DNA from: Alphaproteobacteria bacterium GM202ARS2
GTDB lineage: Bacteria; Pseudomonadota; Alphaproteobacteria; GM7ARS4
Reading direction: 5' to 3'
DNA length: 33,432 bases
NCBI GenBank assembly: GCA_014323835.1
Contig: JACONH010000016.1
Location: 1 to 33,432, forward strand
The position numbers and the translations under genes were made by a program. This document shows, in pieces, positions 8,305 through 15,862 of this stretch; the stretch's first letter is position 1, and every line of letters begins with the position of its first letter. A model generated the notes under the pieces. It ran no database searches and was not told the origin of the DNA. It was given only the letters and a program-made list of their open reading frames with translations.

Positions 8305-8406
8305 CTATGAGGTTGGGGTTGCCGCAGGAGTACCGAGAGCAGTAACCCGCGGCTGTTCCCACCACAGGACCGAACCCTTTTCTGTCTTGGGGCTAGCCTT
8401 TGTCAT
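8305..8406 (-). CDS. Putative RiPP precursor peptide (33 residues)
   Basis: A 33-residue open frame between the radical-SAM and PqqD-like genes. It has a strong ribosome-binding site (AAGGAGG, with 5 bases between it and the ATG), which argues that it is translated. The N-terminal 14 residues are Lys/Ser/Thr-rich and could be the leader. The last 19, beginning WWEQP and ending TPTS, would be the core. The tryptophan-x-x-proline start loosely recalls PqqA, but the Glu and Tyr that PqqE joins are absent. The core has four threonines, which is notable beside a spare threonyl-tRNA synthetase. The role as precursor is inferred from position, size and partners; no family was recognised. Confidence 0.65.
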   Translation of the reverse strand: MTKASPKTEKGSVLWWEQPRVTALGTPAATPTS

Positions 8407-8465
8407 GTTATCCTCCTTTCCAAGAGATAAATTAGGACAAATGGGCCGTCTCAGCTGAGTCGGGT

Positions 8466-9440
8466 TTAACTCGGCACTACTGGTCCGGCCAGCAACGGCT
8501 CATTCACCGTTGCCTGAGAGCGCTCACTCCCTCCCATGCGTTCCTTGAGCGCTGGATTGGAGGGCGCAACAGCACCGTTCATGGCCTCACAGCCTCCATT
8601 TTGTCGGACTTTGGCTAGAAGCTCAGAATTGCGCCAAACGTCCTCAAGTCGAGCTTCGGCTAAACTGCCGCAGACCATGTCGGTATAAGAGCAATGAGTA
8701 AGGTCACCATTCGGGCGCAAACAAAGGGAACGCCAGCCGCATGCACAGATTTTGGCTTCATCAAACGCACTGAAGCCGATTACCGAGACTGCAACGCCAA
8801 GGTTTTTCCCTTCTGACTTCAGTTCATTGATATCCACAGCGACGTCATCGGGAAGTTCAAACCGCAGTCGGTTTACTAATCCCAATCCGCTCGGACGGAA
8901 CTTTTTAAACTCAACTTCGTCGGCACCGATCTCAGCAGCAAGTTCGACCATTCTTCTTGCATCCCCGATCGTCTCCTTCGAAAGCACACAAGAAATACCA
9001 GTCCTCAGAATGCCTGCCCTCTGACAGAGGCCCACCGCATCCTTTGCTTTATCGAAACTCTCAGCGCCTCGAATATCATCGTTGAGCCGTTCATTCGCAC
9101 TGTCGATACTTACAAGCACTCGACGAAAACCTGCGTCAGAAAGCTCTTGGGCTCGCTCTTGGTCGAGATACCATCCGTTTGTCGTAAGATAAAGTGCAAC
9201 GCCGCCTTTGCTCAGAACGCGTCCAATTCTATAAATGTCCTTGCGATAGAGCGGCTCACCTCCACCAAAGGCCACCGTGAAGACCCCGGCCGAAATAATA
9301 TCTTCAGCTATCTCCAGATATCGATCAGTACTCAGTTCACGTGGATAGCGCGTAGCACGACTATAACAATGCTTACATTTAAGGTTACAAACATAAGTAT
9401 AGTTCCAGTTGATGAACTGTGGCCCATTGAAAAGCTGCAT
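8466..9440 (-). CDS. Radical-SAM/SPASM-type peptide-modifying enzyme
   Basis: A 324-residue radical-SAM enzyme. The cluster motif CxxxCxxC is Cys18, Cys22, Cys25, and the SAM-contacting GGGEP motif lies at about 59-63. The C-terminal part has a SPASM/twitch-like cysteine set (Cys232, 234, 240, 250, 257 and 284) with the typical 'LRPNGDLTHCSY' and 'EDVWRNSELLAKVR' blocks. The final cysteine pair of a full SPASM domain is reduced to one, and about 40 residues of cysteine-free tail follow. This layout is shared with PqqE and MftC, which modify a peptide presented by a PqqD-type partner. It is the first gene of the minus-strand operon, with AGGGG before the ATG. The reaction is unknown. Confidence 0.88.
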   Translation of the reverse strand: MQLFNGPQFINWNYTYVCNLKCKHCYSRATRYPRELSTDRYLEIAEDIISAGVFTVAFGGGEPLYRKDIYRIGRVLSKGGVALYLTTNGWYLDQERAQELSDAGFRRVLVSIDSANERLNDDIRGAESFDKAKDAVGLCQRAGILRTGISCVLSKETIGDARRMVELAAEIGADEVEFKKFRPSGLGLVNRLRFELPDDVAVDINELKSEGKNLGVAVSVIGFSAFDEAKICACGWRSLCLRPNGDLTHCSYTDMVCGSLAEARLEDVWRNSELLAKVRQNGGCEAMNGAVAPSNPALKERMGGSERSQATVNEPLLAGPVVPS

Positions 9441-9555
9441 GGAACAGTTCCCCTCTATATCGGATCCGCTTCAAACGAAGCAGTCCTGATTCTGCGAATC
9501 CCAAACTTACGTTCATCAATGTTTTATCCCGACCAAATTGAGTGTCGAGATCGGA

Positions 9556-9584
9556 ATAATATATTCAGAATATTTTATTGTTAA
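9556..9584 (-). promoter_or_regulatory. Promoter of the radical-SAM operon with a palindrome in its spacer
   Basis: On the minus strand, TTAACA (9579-9584) and TATTAT (9556-9561) are separated by exactly 17 bp, a good sigma-70-like match. The spacer largely coincides with the palindrome ATATTC-A-GAATAT (9561-9573), a likely repressor site. Transcription would start about 110 bases upstream of the radical-SAM ATG. Confidence 0.6.
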
Positions 9585-9632
9585 GTATTTGAAATAATGC
9601 AATTTTCATCGAAATGCCAATAGCATTACAGA

Positions 9633-9660
9633 TTGCTCAAGAAATTGATGATCGTATAAT
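9633..9660 (+). promoter_or_regulatory. Promoter of the plus-strand peptide/ligase/ThrRS run
   Basis: TTGCTC (9633-9638) and a perfect TATAAT (9655-9660) are 16 bp apart, giving a start about 50 bases before the 67-residue peptide gene. It lies about 50 bp from the divergent promoter, so one regulator could control both arms. Confidence 0.5.
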
Positions 9661-9719
9661 TCTTTCGGCGCTGATTGACACAATTAGTGCTAAGTCCAAA
9701 TCGGAAAAGGAGCTTTGTA

Positions 9720-9923
9720 ATGAACAAAATCGGTATTGCGGTTGCAGCAGCAAGCATGGCAGCTTTTAGTGGAGCGGCAATTTCAGCTCCTTCAACAGAG
9801 CTGATCAAACAAGCTAATGACCCGAACATCGTGTCGAAAGCTCTAACTACAATTAAGGGAGATGCTAAACAATTACAGAAGTTCGCCAGCGAAGGCGGAG
9901 GTGGCGGCTGTGGAGCATGCTAG
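9720..9923 (+). CDS. 67-residue peptide with signal-like N-terminus and GGGGGCGAC tail
   Basis: A small gene with AGGAG placed 7 bases before ATG. Residues 1-23 form a hydrophobic Ala-rich stretch ending in AISA, followed by a Pro, which looks like a Sec signal peptide with a cleavage site near residue 23. The following 35 or so residues are polar and helical in character. The peptide ends in five glycines and two cysteines (GGGGGCGAC). It leads the plus-strand run, 15 bases before the ligase-like gene. It may be a second precursor for the radical-SAM enzyme, a thiol-bearing carrier peptide, or a secreted metal-binding peptide. The sequence does not decide between them, and I know no family with this tail. 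Confidence 0.7.
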   Translation: MNKIGIAVAAASMAAFSGAAISAPSTELIKQANDPNIVSKALTTIKGDAKQLQKFASEGGGGGCGAC

Positions 9924-9938
9924 CCTCTCGTTGAAAGC

Positions 9939-11462
9939 ATGCATCTGATGGAATACCGCTTTGATGATTGCGACTTTATTCAAGTACGGGACTACGTAAG
10001 ACGCGTTTTGTCGTTGCCGGTCGGGGACTTGGCCGGCAACGACGACGAAGCTGACTTTTCCCCTAGCTCTTGTCTTGAAGAACGCCTTGCTGCTCGCAAT
10101 GTGTTCCAAGCCCTACTCTTGCGAGAGACCTTGCGCTATGCCCAGTCGATGGTACCTGGACATAAGGCACGACTGTCGACAGAGGATATTTCTTGGCGCA
10201 CTATCGGCCAGCTGGAGGATATTAGGCATATTCCAGTCTCGGATCGTACATTTCTGTTAGAAAATTATCATAATCTTATTGCACCGAATGTGCCGATAGA
10301 CAGCTTCCGTAGCACTTCAGGCACTAGCCTTTCAACAAAAGGCAAGAGTGAGAATCAATCCCGGCGCCTTATTATTCCGGCTAATTCCGAAGAATCTGAA
10401 TTCTGCAATTTGATCCATCGTCGCGCAAATTCTGATCTATCTTCAAATGAGCAAAAATCTATTACCCTCGATTTGCGTTATCCTGCGCGGCGCATCGTCG
10501 GTCATTTGAATGGCCATGATAACGGAAATGAAATCATCATTCCGGTACCACTAATACTGCACTACTCTACCTATTCTGGTGGATACGATTCCTTTGATCA
10601 TCTTTTTAAAATCCTTTTTGAGGAGTTTGATATTCCCGGCATTGCCAGCCGTGCATCGAGCATCATAGCTCTCCCCGCCTTTATGCTTCGCATTATCGCT
10701 CAGGAGGCCGAAACACGCGGCATTGACTTGAGAAAGACTGAAATTGCTCAGATTTCGGCGGCTGGCTACCTAATGTCAGAAATCGAACAAGTTTGGGTAG
10801 AAAAAACCTGGGGCGCACGCGTCCATACAAGCCTGAGTTGTGCCGAGTCGAACGGGATGGCTTTCCGTTGCCCCAAAGATCGCAAGCTCTATCATTCCAG
10901 CGTGGCGCAAATCGTGGAAGTGCTGCATCCCGAAACTCACCTTCCTGTAGCGGTAGGTGAGGATGGGCTCTTTTGCGTTACAACCCTATTGCCCTTCCAG
11001 TCGGTGATGCCCTTCATACGCTACTTCAACGGCGATATCGTTCGACGCGGACCTGACGTCTGCAGCTGCGGCTATGTGGGTCAGAGTGTCGCCTTCGTGG
11101 GCCGGATTGGCCGATCAGTCGATCTCAGCAATTGGCTAGAGCCCACAGCGCAGCGGCGATTTCTTGGTGAGGGCGACTGCTATGAGATCCTCGACCGCTG
11201 CTTAGGCCTCCCGCGCGGCATACAGCGCAAGTTCCGTCTGGATCTTGATGCCCATCCTAGAGAGGCGGCCGTCACCGCTGTGGTCGAGGTAAACTGTGGG
11301 ATGCCCGAGCCTCAGGCCGCAGAGCTTCGCACCGACTTTGCCGAGGGATGCGCCAATCTCGATCTAAACTGGCTTGCGGCAGTGCGCGAGCGACGGATTT
11401 CCTTCAACCTAAACATGCGCCTTCCTGGAGACCGCGAAGATTACTATGTCATCGGCACGTGA
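9939..11462 (+). CDS. Phenylacetate-CoA ligase-like adenylating enzyme
   Basis: A 507-residue member of the PaaK/CapK branch of adenylate-forming enzymes. The phosphate-binding motif appears as STSGTS (about residues 125-130), and a C-terminal block 'CGYVGQSVAFVGRIGRSVDLS' (two short pieces) matches the family's GR-x-D hinge region. The protein would activate a carboxylic acid as an acyl-adenylate. Its partner could be CoA, a thiol such as the Cys tail of the preceding peptide, or an amine; this is open. The nucleotide-binding loop continues SLSTKGK rather than the usual TG-x-P, so the family match is divergent. The gene overlaps the methyltransferase gene by 17 bases. Confidence 0.75.
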   Translation: MHLMEYRFDDCDFIQVRDYVRRVLSLPVGDLAGNDDEADFSPSSCLEERLAARNVFQALLLRETLRYAQSMVPGHKARLSTEDISWRTIGQLEDIRHIPVSDRTFLLENYHNLIAPNVPIDSFRSTSGTSLSTKGKSENQSRRLIIPANSEESEFCNLIHRRANSDLSSNEQKSITLDLRYPARRIVGHLNGHDNGNEIIIPVPLILHYSTYSGGYDSFDHLFKILFEEFDIPGIASRASSIIALPAFMLRIIAQEAETRGIDLRKTEIAQISAAGYLMSEIEQVWVEKTWGARVHTSLSCAESNGMAFRCPKDRKLYHSSVAQIVEVLHPETHLPVAVGEDGLFCVTTLLPFQSVMPFIRYFNGDIVRRGPDVCSCGYVGQSVAFVGRIGRSVDLSNWLEPTAQRRFLGEGDCYEILDRCLGLPRGIQRKFRLDLDAHPREAAVTAVVEVNCGMPEPQAAELRTDFAEGCANLDLNWLAAVRERRISFNLNMRLPGDREDYYVIGT

Positions 11463-12219
11463 AACGAGTTCATACAAAGACAGCCTGAGCGATGATGTGC
11501 CTACGGTCAAAGGCGGATCGACTTTCTATGACGCCATTTATGCCCGTCAGGCAGCCGGAAAGACAGATGACTTACCACAGCTTTTTGCACTTCTTGAAAC
11601 CTACGCGCCAACCTCAACGCGAGCCCTATGCTTATGTGGCGGATTCGGGCGCGTCGCTCTGCCTCTTGCTGAACGGGGCCTCTCGGTAGACGTTTGGGAT
11701 CTGGCAAAAACACAGCTCATCGCCGGACAGGAAGAAGCGTGCCGCCGTGGCCTCGAAGTTGCCTTCCGCCAACTTGATTGCACGGCCCCGCCCGAAGCAG
11801 CGCTGCGCGAAACCGAACCCATCGATGTTGTATTTTGCACCCACTATGCAATCAATGAAATTACCGAGGCTCCCGAGCGGCTCTTCCAAACCGCCGCTTC
11901 GATGCTGATACCCAAGGGTATCTTAATCCTCCAAACTCTGCCTCGGCCCTGGCGACCGATCGATGCCATGACCCGTCCGGTGAAGACTGCAGATCCTAGC
12001 CTACCTACCCCTTTTGCTTGGTCAGTTGAGCTTTCCGATAATCGGCATCTCCTTTACCGATATACGTTCATGCCTGGGGGCACCCGCGCTCAGGTGTCGG
12101 GCAACTCACTGCTCCGGAGATACTGGACGGACGAAGCGCTCACAACCGCTGCTGCCACGGCGAATTTGTCGTTATGCAGGAGAATTGCTGGGGGTTTTTT
12201 TGTCTTTGGATTGATATAA
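11446..12219 (+). CDS. Class I SAM-dependent methyltransferase
   Basis: A 257-residue methyltransferase. The SAM-binding motif I is seen as 'ALCLCGGFGRVALPLAERG' near residues 60-78 and the acidic end of strand 2 as 'VDVWDLA'. Motif IV-like 'DVVFCTHYAINEI' lies near 126-138. Its start lies inside the ligase-like gene, so the two are translationally coupled and probably act on the same intermediate. The substrate (O-, N-, C- or S-methylation) cannot be told. About 100 bp separate it from the threonyl-tRNA synthetase. Confidence 0.8.
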   Translation: MSSARETSSYKDSLSDDVPTVKGGSTFYDAIYARQAAGKTDDLPQLFALLETYAPTSTRALCLCGGFGRVALPLAERGLSVDVWDLAKTQLIAGQEEACRRGLEVAFRQLDCTAPPEAALRETEPIDVVFCTHYAINEITEAPERLFQTAASMLIPKGILILQTLPRPWRPIDAMTRPVKTADPSLPTPFAWSVELSDNRHLLYRYTFMPGGTRAQVSGNSLLRRYWTDEALTTAAATANLSLCRRIAGGFFVFGLI

Positions 12220-12315
12220 TATAACGTTCTTTTAACCAGAGCTCGCTTGCATGGTTTTATAACCAGCGGTATACCATCTTCACCTTCGACAAACCTCAAT
12301 CTGTTGACCCAATCC

Positions 12316-14163
12316 ATGTGCTCTCAAGACCTCCAGACGATCAGGCATTCAGCTGCTCATCTGATGGCTACAGCTGTTCAGAACCTCTTTCCATCAGCAA
12401 AGTTTGGTATTGGTCCACCAATAGAAGAGGGTTTCTATTATGACATTGAGGTCGAACCAACGCTGACCGCCGAGGATTTGCCTAAGATCGAGAAGGAGAT
12501 GAAGCGGCTCGCCAAACAAAACACCCCCTTTGAGATCGAGACTGTCGCCATTCAAGACGCCATCGCTAGGATGCAGGCCTCAAACCAGCCCTATAAGGTA
12601 GAGCTTCTAAAACTCCTCCGCGACAAAGGCACAACTACTTTTGAAAAGGAAACCAACGACGTAACTTTTCCAGATCAAAATGTTGAGAAAGAAGGCGCTT
12701 CCGAAGTGACCTTTTACCGAAATGGAAACTTCGTCGATCTTTGCCGTGGCCCTCACGTTAAGAACACTGGTGCGATCCAACACTTCAAGTTGACAAATCT
12801 TGCTGGCGCCTATTGGCGTGGCGATGTCACGCGGCCACAACTTCAGCGACTCTACGGAACTGCATTCAAGAGCCGTGATGCGTTGAAGCAACATCTGGCT
12901 GATTTGGAGGAACGCAAGAAGCGAGATCACCGCCGCCTCGGTACTGATCTCGATCTCTTTCACTTTAGTCCATCTGTAGGCTCTGGCCTGCCAATTTGGC
13001 TTCCGAAAGGCAACATTCTACGTCAAGAGATCGAATTTCTTGCCAAAGAATATGAGCACCGCGAAGACTACCAGCGCGTAACTACTCCAATCCTCGCAAA
13101 AGAGGATATGTATCATCGCTCTGGACACTTGCCCTATTATTCTGAAGATATGTATTCGCCAATCGAGATTGAGAATACTCGATTTTATCTTCGGCCGATG
13201 AACTGCCCGCATCACCACGAAGTTTATCTCGCTCGGCCGCGTTCCTACCGTGATTTGCCGTTTAGAATCGCCGAGTACGGCGATGTCTTCCGATATGAAG
13301 CTTCAGGTGGCCTTTCAGGTCTAATGCGAACCAGAGGCTTCTGCCAAAATGATGCTCATATCTATTGCGCCTTCGATCAGGCGGAAGAAGAATTTCTTAA
13401 AGTCATGCACTTGCATGCAACTTTCTATAAATTAATGGGGATTGAGCGCTTCTATATGCGCTTATCATTGCCGGATATGACGCGGCTCGACAAATATGTA
13501 AATCAACCCGACGCCTGGATTGAGGCTTTAAGAATCATCAAATCAGCAATGGATAAATCTGGCCTCGATTATGTAGAAGCTGAGGGCGAGGCAGCCTTCT
13601 ACGGCCCAAAGGTTGACTTTATGATCCGTTCTATTACCGGAGTAGAATACGCAATTTCCACTAATCAGCTTGATTTCTTAGCAACCCAGCGTTTCAATCT
13701 AAACTATACTGGACCCGACGGGACTGAACAGCCTGTATACGTTATACATCGCGCTCCATTAGGCTCCCACGAACGCTTTGTTGCTTTCCTAATCGAACAT
13801 TTTGGTGGGGCCTTCCCGACTTGGCTTGCCCCAGTCCAGGTGCAAATTGTACCTATCGCCGATCGACACATAGAGCATGCTAAAGCGCTATGCCGTCAGC
13901 TTAAAGGAACGAGGGTTTGCTCGGGGACTGGATACATCCGCGCTGAAACTGATGCCAGCGGTGAGCGAATGCAAAAGAAAATTCGGCTCGCCGAAACTCA
14001 GAAAATTCCCTATGTTCTCGTTATCGGCGATAAAGAGATAGAGGCTGGGACTGTCTCGGTTCGGACTCGCGGTGGTCACGGACAGCGCACACAATTGGTG
14101 ACGGATTTTATCGCAGGGTTAGTAGCGGAAATCTCCGAACGGCGGCTCGATCTCAGCGCTTGA
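12316..14163 (+). CDS. thrS: Threonyl-tRNA synthetase lacking the TGS domain
   Basis: A 615-residue class II synthetase that charges tRNA-Thr. The editing domain is complete, with HxxxH (His11, His15) and CRGPH (Cys143, His147). The catalytic domain keeps the zinc ligands Cys297 (MNCPHHH), His348 and His478, and motif 2 around residues 320-341. An anticodon-binding domain ends the protein. The N-terminal TGS domain of standard ThrRS is missing. I prefer the ATG at 12316, though the frame opens upstream at a TTG at 12247. Base composition is more A/T-rich than the preceding genes. Spare ThrRS genes beside biosynthetic genes give immunity to ThrRS inhibitors such as borrelidin and obafluorin; that role is inferred here. 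The last 45 bases overlap the convergent regulator gene. Confidence 0.93.
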   Translation: MCSQDLQTIRHSAAHLMATAVQNLFPSAKFGIGPPIEEGFYYDIEVEPTLTAEDLPKIEKEMKRLAKQNTPFEIETVAIQDAIARMQASNQPYKVELLKLLRDKGTTTFEKETNDVTFPDQNVEKEGASEVTFYRNGNFVDLCRGPHVKNTGAIQHFKLTNLAGAYWRGDVTRPQLQRLYGTAFKSRDALKQHLADLEERKKRDHRRLGTDLDLFHFSPSVGSGLPIWLPKGNILRQEIEFLAKEYEHREDYQRVTTPILAKEDMYHRSGHLPYYSEDMYSPIEIENTRFYLRPMNCPHHHEVYLARPRSYRDLPFRIAEYGDVFRYEASGGLSGLMRTRGFCQNDAHIYCAFDQAEEEFLKVMHLHATFYKLMGIERFYMRLSLPDMTRLDKYVNQPDAWIEALRIIKSAMDKSGLDYVEAEGEAAFYGPKVDFMIRSITGVEYAISTNQLDFLATQRFNLNYTGPDGTEQPVYVIHRAPLGSHERFVAFLIEHFGGAFPTWLAPVQVQIVPIADRHIEHAKALCRQLKGTRVCSGTGYIRAETDASGERMQKKIRLAETQKIPYVLVIGDKEIEAGTVSVRTRGGHGQRTQLVTDFIAGLVAEISERRLDLSA

Positions 14164-14847
14164 ATCTATCCAATCAGCCTCACAGGCTATAAGTTGGTCT
14201 CTAAGATTGACAAAATGTGCATACCAATCTGGTAACGTATCGATCCCCGTTTTGATACAGTTAAGGGTGAGGTCACGCCCTGCTTCGATATCGCCCTCAT
14301 GAGCCAGTTCGGCGAGATACTCTAGGGTTGGGCAGATAGGAGTGGCCTTAGCCGAGCGGATATAGTTAGCCCACCTGAGTGACCGCGTCACGAGGACTAA
14401 ACGGCTATAGACTTCAAAGCCTGTTGGATCCATCACGGCACGACCTATTGTGAGAATTTGACTCTCATAGCGCGACGGCCAATCTGAGTTACTAGCATGT
14501 TCTACAGAGTTAGCTGAACGCAACGACTTCGCTGCAGCGCTAGGCCTGGAGATTTGCACCCTACTACTGGCAGCTTCATAGGCTGCCTCGAAGAGAAGAT
14601 AGATCATCCTATAATGACGCTCATATTCGATAAGCGAAACTTCTCTGACCTGAAACCCGCGCCCTGGTGAGAGGTCCACCAAGTCCTCAGCAGCAAGCCG
14701 GACCAGCGATTCGCGCACAGGTATGGGACTGCTTCGGCATTCGTCAGCAATGGACTCAATCCGAAGCGGTGTACCTGGAAGATATCCTAAGCTTTCGATC
14801 TTTTTTCGAATGTAACAATAGACTGGATGGTCCTGGCGAAATGACAT
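14119..14847 (-). CDS. GntR-family transcriptional regulator
   Basis: A 242-residue regulator with an N-terminal winged helix-turn-helix ('LRIESIADECRSSPIPVRESLVRL' read as two pieces, then 'LSPGRGFQVREVS') and a helical effector-binding domain of the FCD type. The frame is open further upstream to 15117, but the family length, the GGGAG sequence and the position of the helix-turn-helix favour the ATG at 14847. Its 3' end overlaps the ThrRS gene by 45 bases in convergent orientation. It is the only regulator in the locus and is the best candidate to bind the palindrome between the divergent promoters near 9567 or the palindrome at 15308-15328. Confidence 0.8.
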   Translation of the reverse strand: MSFRQDHPVYCYIRKKIESLGYLPGTPLRIESIADECRSSPIPVRESLVRLAAEDLVDLSPGRGFQVREVSLIEYERHYRMIYLLFEAAYEAASSRVQISRPSAAAKSLRSANSVEHASNSDWPSRYESQILTIGRAVMDPTGFEVYSRLVLVTRSLRWANYIRSAKATPICPTLEYLAELAHEGDIEAGRDLTLNCIKTGIDTLPDWYAHFVNLRDQLIACEADWIDSSAEIEPPFGDFRY

Positions 14848-15577
14848 GGTCAGTTCTCCCAAGATCCTTTTTTCGCCAATCATAGCACGAACTCTTGTGA
14901 GCTCCTCTCGGACGCGGCTTAAGCCCCGTCCAGAAAGCTCTCCATACATTTCGTGAATTTGGCAGTATATTGTCGAGGAGCTGGATGATGACGACAACGA
15001 CCATTGGGCGGCGATCGAGCCAAATGGAGATCTGTCCGACCACCTATCCTTTGTTGTAGCATCTCCACTAAGCCATCTGCATAAGGTGGCAGCTTTATGG
15101 TTTCCAATCGGAACCATGCGCTGGCTGCTTTCGACAGCAGTCCATAAAGGCTGTGGTCGCTTGGTTCTGCGCAGAATGCCCGTCTCATGTCATGCCATTC
15201 CCGATCAAAACTTGCCAGGCGACATAGCGGAGCGCAGAGAAAGACATCTATACTTTGTAAATAGAAAAGATAATAAATCCTAATATCATTCTCTGCATAT
15301 GCTGCCCATTGTCAATAATATTGACAATGCTTATCAAACTCATATCTCTATTTTTTTATTTATTTATTTATTATCTCCTTTCAGTTATTAGAAATCATCG
15401 CCTTTCTCTCGATGGTTTAATAAAAATTATATTAAAATGCCGACCAAAGACTTGCAGTCGTATGCACTGCGGCAACCATGAGTGATAGTTGCCCTCAACC
15501 TATCTTCGGACCGCTAGTTTCTAGAGTATTCAAGAGGCAGAACAACAGGGCAGTCGATACGTACAACCACGAAACCG
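14848..15577. other. Non-coding stretch upstream of the regulator gene
   Basis: No convincing gene is seen. The minus-strand frame of the regulator stays open for about 270 bases here but has no family likeness. The right part (about 15270-15440) is very A/T-rich, with a TTTA run near 15351-15370 and the palindrome at 15308-15328. It probably holds the regulator's promoter. Confidence 0.45.
15308..15328. promoter_or_regulatory. 21-bp perfect palindrome, candidate operator
   Basis: ATTGTCAATA and TATTGACAAT flank a single central A, giving 10-bp perfect arms. Each arm carries TTGACA, a consensus -35 sequence, pointing outward. It lies about 460 bp upstream of the GntR-type gene and may be its operator or a divergent promoter element. 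Confidence 0.5.
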
Positions 15578-15862
15578 TTACATCGGTGGAAGAGCCCGAT
15601 CTAGGCAAGTAACCTTTTGCGGAGCACATCGCAGTTCACAAGAATCTTTCCCCCTTGCGTCTTGATCGTGCTGGCCGTCACATTGTGCAATGCAAGCTTT
15701 CAAAAGGTCATGACATACTAATCTCGAAATCGCTGTATTAGCATCCTCCAGCTGCAACGGTGTTTGAAGTCTCATACCAGAATTCAGCTGTTCGGCCACG
15801 GCCTCAGTAGACAAGCTGCCGCATGCCCAAATGCACAGCACCAACTGCAGTAATTTTATCAT
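15578..15862 (-). CDS. Small secreted cysteine-containing protein
   Basis: A 94-residue protein. Residues 1-23 form a hydrophobic signal-peptide-like segment ending in VAEQ (probable cleavage after Ala), preceded by a good GGAGAGGG ribosome-binding site. The mature part has six cysteines: two spaced as CHDLLKAC, then CDG, SCELRC and TC. This suggests disulfides in the periplasm or a metal or haem site; CxxCH is not present. I do not recognise the family. It points away from the biosynthetic genes' regulator and is separated from it by 730 bp, so membership of the cluster is uncertain. Confidence 0.55.
   Translation of the reverse strand: MIKLLQLVLCIWACGSLSTEAVAEQLNSGMRLQTPLQLEDANTAISRLVCHDLLKACIAQCDGQHDQDARGKDSCELRCAPQKVTCLDRALPPM

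Noticed and set aside
12220..12315. A leader with a tRNA-sensing element before thrS
   Set aside because: T-box leaders belong to Gram-positive bacteria and no specifier or antiterminator structure was found in these 96 bases.
14848..15117. Upstream extension of the GntR-type gene
   Set aside because: The extra 90 residues have no domain likeness, and the ATG at 14847 with GGGAG gives the usual family length.
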